This document shows, piece after piece, positions 34,760-47,700 of a stretch of DNA of 64,000 nt. The DNA is from Sipunculus nudus (taxonomy: Eukaryota > Annelida > Sipuncula > Golfingiida > Sipunculidae): contig CM049306.1 of NCBI GenBank assembly GCA_026874595.1, forward strand, positions 39,868,019 through 39,932,018, in the 5' to 3' direction. Every line of letters begins with the position of its first letter. Within the stretch, counting starts at the first letter, position 1. The translations under genes were made by a program, and so were the position numbers. The notes beneath the pieces were generated by a model. That model made no database searches and had not been told where the DNA came from. It was given only the letters and a program-made list of their open reading frames with translations.

Positions 34760-36100
34760 TTGGGGAGGGGATACTACCTGAAACGACGGAACGAGGAGAA
34801 CATCATTGTTGGGATGGAGCAGACGAAGACGTCGCCTCCAGAACAGACTTGGAAGGCGAGGACGGTCTGGAAAACTGTAGTACCTCACCCGCCGCAATAA
34901 CAGGACCCAAGGAATAAAGACCGGAAGCTTGTAACTGGACATCCTTGAGATGAAAGCGGGTGAAGGTTGAAGGCGACTTCCAGTAGCCTTTCTTGCCCAG
35001 TTGATTTGGGGAAATCCCTGATAAATGGCCCAACGATGTAGAAAGGGCTCGAATGTCATGAGCCTTGATGTGAAGCTACTCTAAGGTTGATGGAGAAGCC
35101 GAATCATAGGCGGCGACAATAGTAGCTCTTAACCACGCACTAATGGTGATAGGGCTAATTTCTTTGTTTGAAGTGGTGACTTTCGTTGAAAGTTCTTGCG
35201 CCCCCCCCCCCCGGTAAAGAATAAGTAGCTTTAAGATAGTAACGTAAAGCACGAACAGGGCAATTTGTAGCCCCGTAATGGTACTGACCGTTATAAAGGG
35301 CCGGAACATTCCAAGGTGACAGAGGATCATCGAAATTTTGGTTCTTTCTATAAAAGTCAGGAGGGAAATGTAGGGTGGCCGACGAACCATCGGCCACAAT
35401 TTGCGTAAATTTCGAATCAGCCACTAGGGCATGAAACTCAGAGCGGTGACCAGCAGATGCAAAAGCAAGGAGGAAAACCGTTTTTCGAGACAAATGCAGA
35501 AGATGTGCCAAACACAGAGGCTCATAAGGGGGTCCGCGGAGGTGACATAAGACTACGTCCAGGCGCCAGGAAGGCGCGACATAGCGAGGACGAGACGCGC
35601 AGGCATGTACCCCCTTGAGAAAATCCGTCACCAACAGATGATGAAGGACACAATCGTGGCCTAGCGGACGGAGCACAGACAGCATGGCAGCACGATAGCC
35701 ACGAAGAGACTGATAGGATAAATGTTTATCCTGCAGTAAAAACACGAAAAAATCCAAAACCGCTGCAAGCGACGTATCTAAAGGAGAGACTCAGACGCAA
35801 CAGACGCCCAACCGGTGAAGAGACACCACTGGGAGTCATAAATGCGGTCTGAAGAACGGCGACGGGGAGCCGAGGCAAGGAGAGCAGCTGGACTTGAAAT
35901 GCCCTGATTCTGAGGTGTCCGATGAGAGTATGCATGGGCACAGAGGGCACGACCGAAATGGACGACGTGCACGGGGGAACGATGGGAGATCAATCCTGAG
36001 CGGGAGAAGAAGCAGTGGTTGGGAGAGAAGCGAGCGCCACAGAGGAAACCAGGGAGCCGAAGGATTAAACGGGAGGAGATCTTTCTGGTCCACTCGGGAC
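34760..36100 (-). pseudogene. DIRS tyrosine recombinase region, frameshifted
   Basis: 35155-35757 reads LSYQSLRGYRAAMLSVL (core-binding-like) and then FASAGHRSEFHAL, with the first catalytic Arg. A polyC run (35202-35213) coincides with a frame change. Pieces TISAWLRATIVAAY and then KAHDIRALST carry the catalytic His-x-x-Arg. In the following STFTRFHLKD motif the residue expected to be the nucleophilic Tyr is His (codon at 34950-34952). Several frame changes make this copy inactive. Confidence 0.75.
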
Positions 36101-36279
36101 AGGCGGAGGAGGATATGGCGGATGAGATGGTGAACCTGAAATGTGTAGAGAAAACTGAGACCACACGGACGTTGAGGTGTCGGGGAGATGGTTGCAAGGG
36201 TGACGTAGACGCGTCACGGTAGGCACAAAACTGGGGGGGGGGGGGGAGGGAAAATCGAACAGATCGAATTCCGGGTAAC

Positions 36280-36857
36280 CCAGTCGAGTGAAGAGACCCC
36301 GAATGACAGGGAGCGGAAGGACCACCGGCGGAGGTGGAGATGCAGGTGACGGGAAAGCGCGTCGGCGAGAATGTTTGATACGCCCGGAAGATGAGACGCA
36401 CGGTAGGCACAGAGTGAGATACACAGATCGAACAATAGGTAGGTCTCCTGCATCAGTGAGTGAGACCGAGTACCGCCCTGCCTGTTTATATATGGTGTTG
36501 TCAGTCCGGACGAGAATGTGACGGCCTAACAAGCGGGGGGACCAGCAGGAGATTGCGCGACGGACGGCTTGAAGTTCTAGGACAATGATATGCAGGAGGC
36601 GTTCCGACAGGGACCAGACCCCGGAGGCGCGAAGATCGGCCATATGTGCACCCCAACTGAGGAGTGACGCGTCGGTGTATACTGTGCAATCAATCTCCCG
36701 AGAAAAAGGAACTCCCTGAAGGAGAAAGGGAAGGTCCAGCCAGGGACGAAGGGTCCGCAACGTGAGCTGAAACGGGAGGACCGTGGGACGAACTGAGTTT
36801 AAACAGAGAAGGCCGTAACGGCGCAGAAGAGACTGAACCGGACGGAGATATAGCCGA
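36280..36857 (-). pseudogene. DIRS RNase H region
   Basis: Continues in frame from the unit-1 RT. TVYTDASLLSWGAH matches the first catalytic Asp strand of RNase H, VLELQAVRRAI carries the catalytic Glu, and HILVRTDNT the second Asp. After this the frame is lost: HLPGVSNILADALSR, typical of the domain end, appears in another frame at about 36360-36405. A polyG run (36232-36246) lies just downstream. Confidence 0.75.
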
Positions 36858-38663
36858 CCGAACGGGATAAAAAGGAGAGTGCCATGCAGGGAAGCAGCGG
36901 CCCGAGAATCTATACGGCGAGACGCGAGAAATGAACGAATCTGCTGGCGGAGTTTGAGAGCAAAGTCGCGCGGGAGAGATGCAGTGCCGGACGCAAAATC
37001 GAGTGTCACACCCAGAAACTGCAGGGACTGGGTGGGAGTGAGCAGGGATTTCTCCGCATTGACAATACCCAAGGTTCTGGAGTAAATCTAGAACCCGGGA
37101 GCGATGATTCAGTAAGAGAGAGCGATCGGCCGCATGGACAAGCCAATCATCCAGATAAGGGAGCACAGAAATGCCCTGGGAGCCGAGGTAACGCGTGACC
37201 ATGTGAACGAGCATAGTAAATATTCAGGGGGCCACATTGATCCCGAACGGGAGGGCCCGGAATTGATAAATGCGGTTCTGATAGGTTAACCGAAGAAACC
37301 GTTGAGACGATGGATGGATTGGGACGTGAAAATAGGCATCCGTAAGGTCTATTTTGAAAGCCCGATTCAACCGACCGATAATGCAGAGAATCACATGAAT
37401 ATTGAACATCCGAAACGGCAGTGGGGCGATGAACCAATTTAGGCGCTTTAGATCTATATCCGAACGGGATAAAAAGGAGAGTGCCATGCAGGGAAGCAGC
37501 GGCCCGAGAATCTATACGGCGAGACGCGAGAAATGAACGAATCTGCTGGCGGAGTTTGAGAGCAAAGTCGCGCGGGAGAGATGCAGTGCCAGACGCAAAA
37601 TCGAGTGTCACACCCAGAAACTGCAGGGACTGGGTGGGAGTGAGCAGGGATTTCTCCGCATTGACAATACCCAAGGTTCTGGAGTAAATCTAGAACCCGG
37701 GAGCGATGATTCAGTAAGAGAGAGCGATCGGCCGCATGGACAAGCCAATCATCCAGATAAGGGAGCACAGAAATGCCCTGGGAGCCGAGGTAACGCGTGA
37801 CCATGTGAACGAGCATAGTAAATATTCAGGGGGCCACATTGATCCCGAACGGGAGGGCCCGGAATTGATAAATGCGGTTCTGATAGGTTAACCGAAGAAA
37901 CCGTTGAGACGATGGATGGATTGGGACGTGAAAATAGGCATCCGTAAGGTCTATTTTGAAAGCCCGATTCAACCGACCGATAATGCAGAGAATCACATGA
38001 ATATTGAACATCCGAAACGGCAGTGGGGCGATGAACCAATTTAGGCGCTTTAGATCTATATCCGAACGGGATAAAAAGGAGAGTGCCATGCAGGGAAGCA
38101 GCGGCCCGAGAATCTATACGGCGAGACGCGAGAAATGAACGAATCTGCTGGCGGAGTTTGAGAGCAAAGTCGCGCGGGAATGATGCAGTGCCGGACGCAA
38201 AATCGAGTGTCACACCCAGAAACTGCAGGGACTGGGTGGGAGTGAGCAGGGATTTCTCCGCATTGACAATACCCAAGGTTCTGGAGTAAATCTAGAACCC
38301 GGGAGCGATGATTCAGTAAGAGAGAGCGATCGGCCGCATGGACAAGCCAATCATCCAGATAAGAGAGCACAGAAATGCCCTGGGAGCCGAGGTAACGCGT
38401 GACCATGTGAACGAGCATAGTAAATATTCAGGGGGCCACATTGATCCCGAACGGGAGGGCCCGGAATTGATAAATGCGGTTCTGATAGGTTAACCGAAGA
38501 AACGGTTGAGACGATGGATGGATTGGGACGTGAAAATAGGCATCCGTAAGGTCTATTTTGAAAGCCCGATTCAACTGACCGATAATGCAGAGAATCGCAT
38601 GAATATTGAACATCCGAAACGGCAGTGGGGCGATGAACCAATTTAGGCGCTTTAGATCTATAA
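36858..38663 (-). repeat. 602-bp tandem triplication
   Basis: Three adjacent units, 36858-37459, 37460-38061 and 38062-38663. Units 1 and 2 differ by only a base or so. Unit 3 differs at about half a dozen sites (for example near 38180, 38364, 38504, 38576 and 38598). Junctions join 'gatctata' to 'ccgaacggg'. Confidence 0.9.
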
Positions 38664-38860
38664 TGGGGCGCCATTTCCCGTGCGGCTTGGGAACAAGAAA
38701 TAGGCGAGAGTAAAACCCCACAGTTGACGGGGAAACCTCAAAAATCGCCCTCTTGTCGAGCATAGATTGAATCGCCTCCTCCAGAGCGAGAAGTTTGACT
38801 GGATTGGACGGAGGCGGAGTGTAGAACGGGTGCAGGGTGACGGGAGGAGCGTGCAAAAAC
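36858..38860 (-). pseudogene. DIRS reverse transcriptase with internal tandem triplication
   Basis: The N-terminal part at about 38428-38856 contains RLFLVPKPHGKWRPIIDLK, the KIDLTDAYFHVPIHP strand with catalytic Asp, and FRALPFGINVAP. After one TGA comes the YLDDWLVHA active-site box, then a 1-base frame change before EKSLLTPTQSLQFLGV. The segment from just after 'IIDLK' to 'LLFIPFG' is present three times in a row (36858-37459, 37460-38061, 38062-38663). Units of 602 bp are not a multiple of three, so each junction also shifts frame. The TGA and the frameshift occur in all three units. Confidence 0.85.
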
Positions 38861-39195
38861 GTAAGACGGAAACCGAACTTGATGGTGCTGAGAACAAAAC
38901 GATGTGACGTGATGTCCGCCCAAGCGGGAAAATGGGCACTGAGATGAGCATTAACCGGACTGAACTAGTCATTTCTTGGTCGAACCTCATCTTGAGGAAC
39001 GACCACAAATAGGCTGGGACCGGGTGGTACGGCCGGAAGGGCGGGTAGACAGAGCTGGGGCACGACGAGTAGAAGGATGCGGAAGGACGGCCATGGAGCA
39101 AGAGAGGCCGAGTGGAGGTGGGCCTGTCGATCAGAACGCTCCAATGCAAGGTCAAAAAGGGACCGCAGATTGCCGCCAAACAGAAAGGACCCGGT

Positions 39196-40798
39196 TTAAG
39201 GCTGAGAGTAAAGCTCAGTCAATTCCACTTGGGTGAGTTCTGGTTTCAAGTGACGTAAAGAATGAATACAGGCCGAGCAGCGCAATAAAATACAATTTTC
39301 AACAAGATGCCAAACAACCTGTTGCAGCTCAGCACAGGCATGGGAAGAAGCTTGCCATATATCATTCAGCGTGGGCGGGTCGGGAGAGACAGCGAGCAGG
39401 CTAGTAACAGCCTGCAAGTCATTCACTATCCAGGTCCCCTGATGGCCAAACCCCTCCAAATCCGACAGTTGACGGTCAGAGATCGGGGCTGAGGATGAAA
39501 AATGAGGTTTTACTGTCCGAGAACAGCTGTTCGAGGCCGGACTCAAGAAGCATCGGCGCCAAAGGAATAGCCGGATGATCCAGAAAAGGGATCAAACGAT
39601 TAAAACAGGTAGCGCGGTACCCTTTGGAATTCCAAAGGGTACCGGGGACCACGGCTTATCGGACCCTAACGGCAGTGTGGCCCCAGTAGTGGTTAAGCGC
39701 GACCCCGAGACTACAGCGTGCTGCTCTTGTAACAGATCAACCATGTGATCGAAGAACTCCATACACACGGCTGGTGTGGAGGAAGGCGACTGAAGGGCGG
39801 CCGGATTCAAATAAGAACCGGCCGCTGACGCCGTGGAAGGTTGTAAACGACGGAACTTCGGACCTTCAGGATGCGCCTCCTGAGTGGAGGTAGCAACGAG
39901 GTCCAGCAGCGCAGATTTGCACTTACGCCAAGCCTGGCGTTGCAGGGCGACCTCCGACCACTGGTCGTATGCTAGGGTGGGATCGGCAGCGTGAGATGAC
40001 AGGGACGCCAGAGAACCCCCCGGGAAGGGGGATCCAGGAAAACCTGTGGAGCCAGAACGACTGGAGGCTGAAAAAATGAAGCTGAGGGTTGGCTAGCAGC
40101 AGGAACCACCCGAGAAGTCACCAGAACCGGGCCGCAGACGGAGACTGAAAGAAAGAGCCAGCCTGCCAGGGTATGCCGAACGGTCCACTGCAGCAGCCGG
40201 AGTCACCGGAAGGGTGGGCGGCAGAAAAGAATGGGATGCAGGAGGGCGTGAAATACCTACCTCCGCACCAGTAAGGCCTGGGTGAGCCAGCGGAACAGCC
40301 CCGGCCGGCTCAGGGGATAAGGAAGAAAGCCGGCAAGGGGCCGGGGGTGAGGACAACGGCTGCGGGGAAAGCACCGGGGAACAGGGAGGCCTCCGGACGA
40401 ACAGACTCGGGTCTAGACGTGTAAAGGAGAGTAATGATTTTGCTGTAGATACTACCGGGGAGGTAACGGCACAGGTGGTAATGGATGGGGAACGTAACAC
40501 GGCCGTGTTGCGTTCACCCATGGTAGGCTCCCCCCCCCCCCCCCCCCCCCCCCCCCCGAGGTAACCACGGGACCAGATAATGGGAGAGTGGACGGGGAAA
40601 CCCCAACTACCAATCATGTGAATGGGACCAATCATGAAACAAGGCCCATTTGTCAGAGGACCAAGTCTGACAATAGAAGCAGGGATCGGCCGGACCCAGG
40701 CAGGAGTCATTGTGAGAACGGCAGGGGAAACAAGTGGGGTGAGAATCCAAAGCAGGGATTAATGAACCACAAGTAACACAATAAGAGGGTTTCTCCAT
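39196..40798 (-). pseudogene. DIRS gag-like region, frameshifted
   Basis: ATG at 40796-40798 opens a frame with a Cys/His-rich N-terminus: CVTCG, then HPTCFPC, then PCFYCQTW within about 45 residues. This is the zinc-binding-like head common in DIRS gag proteins. It is followed by a Pro/Ser/Ala-rich segment in another frame (40093-40710), interrupted by a polyC run at 40531-40557. Further pieces lie at 39592-39810 and 39196-39546. The breaks show it is not intact. The assignment rests on position and the Cys pattern. Confidence 0.6.
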
Positions 40799-41372
40799 GG
40801 CAGGAAGGGAAAAAAAAACACAACTTACAGTTCAGTTGGCAAACCCGACTGTACAAACCAAAACAGTGGACAAATCGTGCAGAGCGTGATCACATATCCA
40901 TCATGGCTGACGCCAGAAGAAAAATGTGATTACAGGAAACGGAAGTGTGACCTAGATACACGTGAACGAGGCAGGATGGGGGATAATAGTTGGCTTACTC
41001 TGGCGTATAAACTTTAACAGAGAAAATTCTCATTAATACAGAAACAGCTCACAATTATGTTTACGTAATAAAACCAGGTATTATTAGTGTCTATGCAAAA
41101 TTTCAGCCATGTAAATGGTTTTGAGAAATTGGGTTAAGTAAACCCAGAATGGTTTGATTATAGGGGTGAAGGAATGTGGCAAGACAATTCTCCCCACACA
41201 GCATCCAGGAGAGAATCTATCAACAGAGTTTTGTGGCTACAGGACCTGTTAGCAAAATTTAGAGTGGAATGAGGCTGTTTTTGGATCACATTAAATGCTC
41301 AAATTATGATAGGATTCATTATCTCTTTGTGCAACAATCATGTGACCAGGACAGAGGTATAAATTAAATATA

Positions 41373-41378
41373 TTTATT
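41373..41378 (-). terminator. Candidate NUP107 polyadenylation signal
   Basis: AATAAA on the minus strand, about 410 bases beyond the NUP107 stop codon. Inferred from sequence only. Confidence 0.4.
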
Positions 41379-41785
41379 CGCATTTCAAACTTTTTTAGAA
41401 AATATGCATTACATATATATTTTTTCAACAACCGCAATCTTGCTCATGGCACAATGTCTTTTTTCTCATGCTCCATATCCCTGCATCTTAAATGACCAAG
41501 AGAATGAGATAAGCATATCCGTCAAAGTTGCTTGAAACAAATCTGGAACCAACTGGGACAATTCACCTATGTATCATTATTATTCACTGAAATATCTGAT
41601 TATTTGAGTATTTCAGGCTCACTGGTATAACATCATAATTCTAAAATGTCACCTTTCCTTTTTTTCTGCCATAAATTTTAGAGGTTACCAGTATTTCTCA
41701 TTGACCAGCAAACTTTAGTTCCCAACAATATGACATTCACAGCAGACAGTTAAACCGAGATATTCTGAGCCAGTTGGTCAATTTT

Positions 41786-44700
41786 CTATAATAAATCATA
41801 TCCAAGTGGATCCTGGCCATTGTTGAGCATAGGAATCGATGACTGACTCAGCTTTTGTAGAAGCTTCTGTAGCTCTTCTTTGTTAAAGGCCTGAAATTAC
41901 AAATTGATATGAGTAAGCAGGTATAAGTGTAAACTGACTTCTTGTACACACAATTCTAAGATAATGCTGTATTGGGCAATGCATCAATCAGTTTATAGAA
42001 TATCAACATCAATAATGTTAGTATTATCAGACTTCCTGGTTTGTCTGAATCTTGTAGCTTTCATAACCCTTCATGAGCACTCTACTCAACCTGTAATGGC
42101 ATTTTGTTGTAATGGCATTTTGTTATTCTTACATTAGAGTCTATGACTGTCAGAGTGACCTGTATCCAATATTGAAAAGTGTACTGTAAATCTTGAGAAA
42201 GTGTAAATATTTTCATCAATGTTTACAACACCTCTTTGCCTACAGTTCCCTTGTTTCTTAAATGAAACCAAACAGGTTGTTAAATATGTTTGCGTACTTT
42301 AATATGTTTGTGTACTTTCTAACAACACCTAATATGTGTGAAAAAATCTGTTTTTTACTCATACAGGCATACAGGAAAATTCCTCTGAATGTTCATCAAA
42401 TTACTTTCAATCATTCTTACTGGCTATATTGATGACAGCCAACTTATGAGAGGCAGAGGAAATGTATTCTTCATGTATTCTTCCTCACTTATAGCCTAAT
42501 GCTTAGATCACCAGAGGTTTACGATGATACAATGAAAGGATGGATTAAAATGGCATGAACCAAACTGCCGCACACAGACAGATTTGACTACAGCAGTTTT
42601 TATATGCAGAGAATTAACTGATGTTGTTCCCATTTAGCCTGAATGTTTAGCAGTAGAATGTAGGGAATGGAATGCGAAATCCTGTAGGTCCTCCTGAGCC
42701 CCATTTCACACCTTTATTTTTATATCACAGATGACAATAGGTGGTTCTGATGACTTGAATGGCCTGTGGTAAAAGCTGTAGGCCACAATGAGGTGACTGT
42801 AACATGAGACATACCTGGTAGAGCCTGCGCTCCTCTGACGCTATGATATCAGCCAGCTGTAGACATTCTTTATGTTGTTCTGTCTCACTCAGTATTGTAC
42901 ACAACAAGTAACATATAGCAGGCAGGCAGAGCTTCCTCAGTGATGCCATCTGCTGGGCACGGCTGTCATCAGGGCTACTCTCCTGAAGCATCACAAAATT
43001 AACAAGGTCAGCTAAACTTGCTCCTACACACTTTCTGTTAATTAGCAAAAGAACTGAGCTTTAATCCTAGACATCGGCCTTATTTGAATAGCTGGTGCAA
43101 GTGAGACATAATCAAACATATTTGCAAATTACTCAAATCTTGCTTAAAATCCTGCTTAAAATACATTTATTTAATTTGTGAAAATTTGGTTCTGAAACAG
43201 ACACTGGAAATGGGATTGACATAAGGGAAACCTACTGTGACACATGGCAAATGAAAATACTAGGGATTTAGGGTACATTTTCACATTAATGAGAAGTGAT
43301 TGACATTTTCATTACAATTTACATGAAGAGTACATTCTTGTATTTCTTTTATCATTGGTAAATGTTATTTTTCTGGACTATCAATCATCAAAAACTGCTA
43401 GCTTTTCATATGTGTCTTAATACATGAAGGTATGCTTAATTACAGTAAACTGCAACAATACTATTTATAAATATAATTGAGTACCTTTCAACATTTAATA
43501 AGGTTTTTATAGGGGGTAATCATGCATATACAGTGACACTTTGTTACATGTATGCATTTTGTAATTAAATTACATCAGTGAAAATGTAGGACTAACTGTG
43601 CCAGGGGAAAGCTATCATTAACAGAATGTGGCCCTTTGATAAAGTGGTTGCTCATACCAGGGTCCACTGTACTAATTTCAAGTCATGACAAGCATAATGT
43701 ATGAAATAAATATGACTCACTGAATGTTGATCTATCATCCAGCCTCCATCTGGAAACAGCAGCACATTGTACAGTCTCTCAGCAGTGATCTGAAAAAGAA
43801 AGATATGCATTGTAGGTATTAGAAATGAAAGGTCATTAGTAATTTTATTTTCCACTAAAATATGTAAAATAAAATGTAATTCCATGTCTTAACAGATATA
43901 GTAAAGTCAAGAACATGTGTTCTGGTTCATAGATTCATACTACAGGTCTGTCTAGTGAACGGGGGAATACCTGATATTTGCATATTAGTTCTGTAACAAC
44001 TTGCATGGTTTGTTTTTACTACTTCTAAAAACAGTTGTTATTTTGGGTCTAGTTTCTAGTGCATGATAGACTGCTTTTGAAGAACACTGAATTTCATGTG
44101 CAAACTGGATTAGATTGAGCACAGGTAAGCATTTCCTGCTACTACTACATAGGTGCAGTTGAGACCAGGCCAGAAAGGTGCCAAATCACCTACCTTTTGA
44201 AAAAGAATTTATGTGACTTCTGGCTTCCTCTGTGTCTATATAAATGATCTAAGGGTAATTTTGGTTGTGAAAAGTTCTTATTAAGCCTTTGTGAAGGATG
44301 TGTGAACTTGTTTATCAACAACATGTTTGTAAACACAGCAATGTTGACAAATGAGAAAAACATTTGACCTATGGTGGTTGGTTGCAAAAATATGCGAAGG
44401 TAGAAAGGTCACTTGTTGCAAAACGCCATTAGCAAAGCTCTGGCTTATCTGACTTGCTGCCAGATGTTTTTGTTGAATTTGTTTTATTTTGGCAGGTCCC
44501 AGCATATTATAAACATGTTGATATAAACAAAACAAGCAGCCTGTGTGCGGTGATATCCATGTTTCATGCCTTTTTGTATGAAAGCTCCAAGGGACTACCT
44601 TTAGTTTATAAATTTCAGATAGGTGATTGGGCCCCTTTAAGTGTGTAAATGCAAGGCGAGATCTGGACTAAGTTTAACACCAAAGGTCTAATGCAATAGT

Positions 44701-47700
44701 TTAGAGCAGTTTAAATGATCACTTAACCCAGCACTGTGTAAATACAAGACAAAATGTAGTGTAAGCTAGGCTTGGTTAGGTCAAGCCAGATCTTTTTAGT
44801 GTACATGGGGCTATAATCACAGAGCCAAGTGTATTGAATTTCTAAGAGGAAGATCCTCGCCCGATCCAATCAAGCACTTGGCAGATATATTCTTTAATTA
44901 AGTACATTTCAAATAAGCAGTAACAGAAAATGAAAGCTAATTAGTATTTGTAGGCTAGCTTCAGTCTCAGTAGACAATTGGAGCTCAGTGATAGGTCAGT
45001 CATTATGGCAGCTGTGCTTAAGGTGACTGAGTTGTCTCACTCTGACATGACAGTCTCTGCTACAGGTAGAGACAGCTAATAAGCAGGCAACAAATAAAAT
45101 ACCTTATTATAAATACTCTCTGAACACTGAAAAGTGGCTGTACCTTTGTCTGCAAGTTTAGGGTATGTTGCCACCGCCTCAGCTCAGCTTCATATTGATT
45201 TTGTTGATGTTCAAAAGCCACACGCTCTGTGAAGTTAGCACCTGGTCTGCATGATGGCTCTGATGGTTTGGCATTGTGGTAGTGCTGGAACCAGTCACTG
45301 AATGAATCCTGGGCATCCTGAAGAGTTGAAATAAAAGAAATGGTACGAGTGCTGTCCCTACAGTAGATAAGATGAGATTACAATGAAATATTTGGTCCCT
45401 GGGAACTAGCTCCATATCTGACCTCTGACATTACAACCAGATTACTAGCTGCTAGAGTGCCTTTACATTTAGGTCTGAGGAACCTATTATAAGGCCCCAT
45501 CCATTATGAGGATGCAAATATTTTTTGTCATTTTTGCCTCATGGCCTATATGTACACTGTCAATTGATATAAACCAGCCTAATCGTTAGCATTTTTTGTG
45601 TGCTTTCTAAAATCACCAAACATGAGCAAGAAAAAATCCCTTTTAACTCAGCATATTGGTAAAATCCTTGGAATGTTTGTTTAATTTCTGACCACATGAA
45701 TACAATCATGGCTCACAGGGGTTACTAGATGCAGCCAACTTGTACATGATACAGGAAATGACTCGTTACAATAGAGACAGTGTTTCAGTTTGGGTTGTGA
45801 GTTCACATGTATTGTGTTGTGTTAATGTATCATTTGTAGCATAATGTTAAGATTATTGGCTGTTTACCACAATAAGAATGCAACATGATGGAAGACCATT
45901 GGATGCATTCCAAGATAGTGCTTGTATCACAACACAGGTAGGCTTACCAGCCCCATTATTACTGCCTACTGAGTCGGGCTGTCAAGGCTACCTGGGAACC
46001 AGGTGTAAATAGTTCATTAAAATGTTCTACATAGCAGAACTCGGGTTACTGCATGCATCACATATGAAATATGAGACAAGTATCAGAATTTGAGTGGAAG
46101 AATAAGTATTGATAATAATAAACTGATGGAAATAGAGCAGAAAACATGACCTAGCTCTACAAGTTCACCAACTGAACACACTGTCACAATTTCTGATAGC
46201 TAGTCCCAATTGCAAAATGTCAAAATTTCACAGGATTTATGGCAGGATATGGATATTAACCACCTTAGGACACAAGTGGCATTGTTGCTGACATAGACCA
46301 AAACCAAAAATAGACATTTCTGTAGCATGGCCACTGAGAAGTAAAGTGACAACAGTTGAGTGCAACCACCACCAGTTAAACCCTTTCCTGTTTACATTTA
46401 TTTTAGATTTTCAACAAATTCTGACACTATTTAAATTTACACTAACAGCAACATCTTTTTAAGCTTTTTTTGTATCTTTTTTTTGGTATAATTTTCAACA
46501 GTTCCCATTAAGAAGGTTTGCTGAGGATTATTGAAAATCATTGAAACTTAAAAAGAAAACGCAATAGTTTTGTCCTGAAAGAATCAATACATATCATGGC
46601 ATTCTAGTTGCCCATTCTGAGTGCTCTTTAGTGGCCTGTAAACAGTAAATAAATGTTAAAAGCTGCAAGTAAAGGTGAATGTTTAAGCTTTTATTTATAT
46701 TAGATGAATTAGTAAAATACAACCAGCATGAACAACCTGTGCCTTATCTGTTGAATACAGCTTACAGGGTATGAGTCATTAAAAATAAAAATCATTAGAC
46801 TTACCAAGTAGGCCTTTATACAGAGGTATTCATGTATAGCATTTTGGTCTTCTTCAGGCAAGTCCTCTGACCCTGTCTGAAATGTACAATTGAAACATGC
46901 AAAATATGCCACACAAAAAATATCATAATACTTTATCATAATATATATCACTAGAAATTTCTGTTAATGGTGATGGTGTAGAATTTAAAAGAGCATGGCA
47001 TTATCCTCTTTAACAATAGGCTCAGTCCTCAGACCCACTTCTACTTATGTGCTTAATAGGTGGCACCAAGAGTTTGTTGAACAGAGACATCACTGAAGTT
47101 AAATGGACACCACATATCAGAACAATCCATGAAAATATTTCAGAGAAATTTTAGTAAATATGTAAAGTGTAACTGATAAAAATTCCTAGTAACAATTTAG
47201 TTGGGTTAATTTAACATAACATTCATAAATTTAATAGTATTTGGACAGTTTATAATGAACTCTATTAAAAATGTGTTCCATATATTGTTCACCTGTTTTT
47301 TTTATCACCAATACAATAATTTATTTCATCATCATAATCATCCTCATCCTGAGTTACATCATTAATTACATCATAACATCATCCTAAATATGAAATCAGT
47401 AAGTGACATCACCAAACTCACCCTCATCTTCCATGTTTTGAAGATGACATCTATGGAGTCTGTGGGAATCTTACTGAACACAGCACTGGCTGCTTGATGC
47501 TTCCGCAGAGCTTCAATTGAAAAAGATAGGTGTAAAATCGTCACCAGTTTTCGTACAAGCCCTAGATCTTGGTGGTAACAGCTGGTGGGTCAAATCAAAA
47601 TAAAAAAGATGCAGTACTTCAAAAGTTTTGGGTTTAAAAAAAAAATGTATCTGTTTCATTCAGTTCTGTTACCAGCCACATGCAAAGTAATCATACAGTG

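Larger units (their letters stand above)
34697..41077 (-). mobile_element. DIRS-type tyrosine-recombinase retrotransposon, decayed
   Basis: The two ends (34697-34746 and 41028-41077) are inverted copies of about 50 bp ('ttttattacgtaaacataat...'). Between them on the minus strand the order is gag-like, reverse transcriptase, RNase H, tyrosine recombinase, the known DIRS/Ngaro order; no integrase or protease is seen. Inverted terminal repeats favour DIRS over Ngaro. The element is CpG-rich and much more GC-rich than its surroundings. It carries stops, frameshifts, a triplicated RT segment and a probable loss of the catalytic tyrosine, so this copy is not autonomous. No target duplication is expected for this class, and none was seen. 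Confidence 0.85.

Noticed and set aside
35836-36410. Overlapping frames of about 80-210 codons on both strands within the DIRS element
   Set aside because: They are shadows of the GC-rich recombinase/RNase H region in other frames, rich in Arg, Pro and Ser, without motifs.
37147-38418. Three separate reverse transcriptase genes
   Set aside because: They are units of one tandem triplication inside a single broken element, not independent genes.
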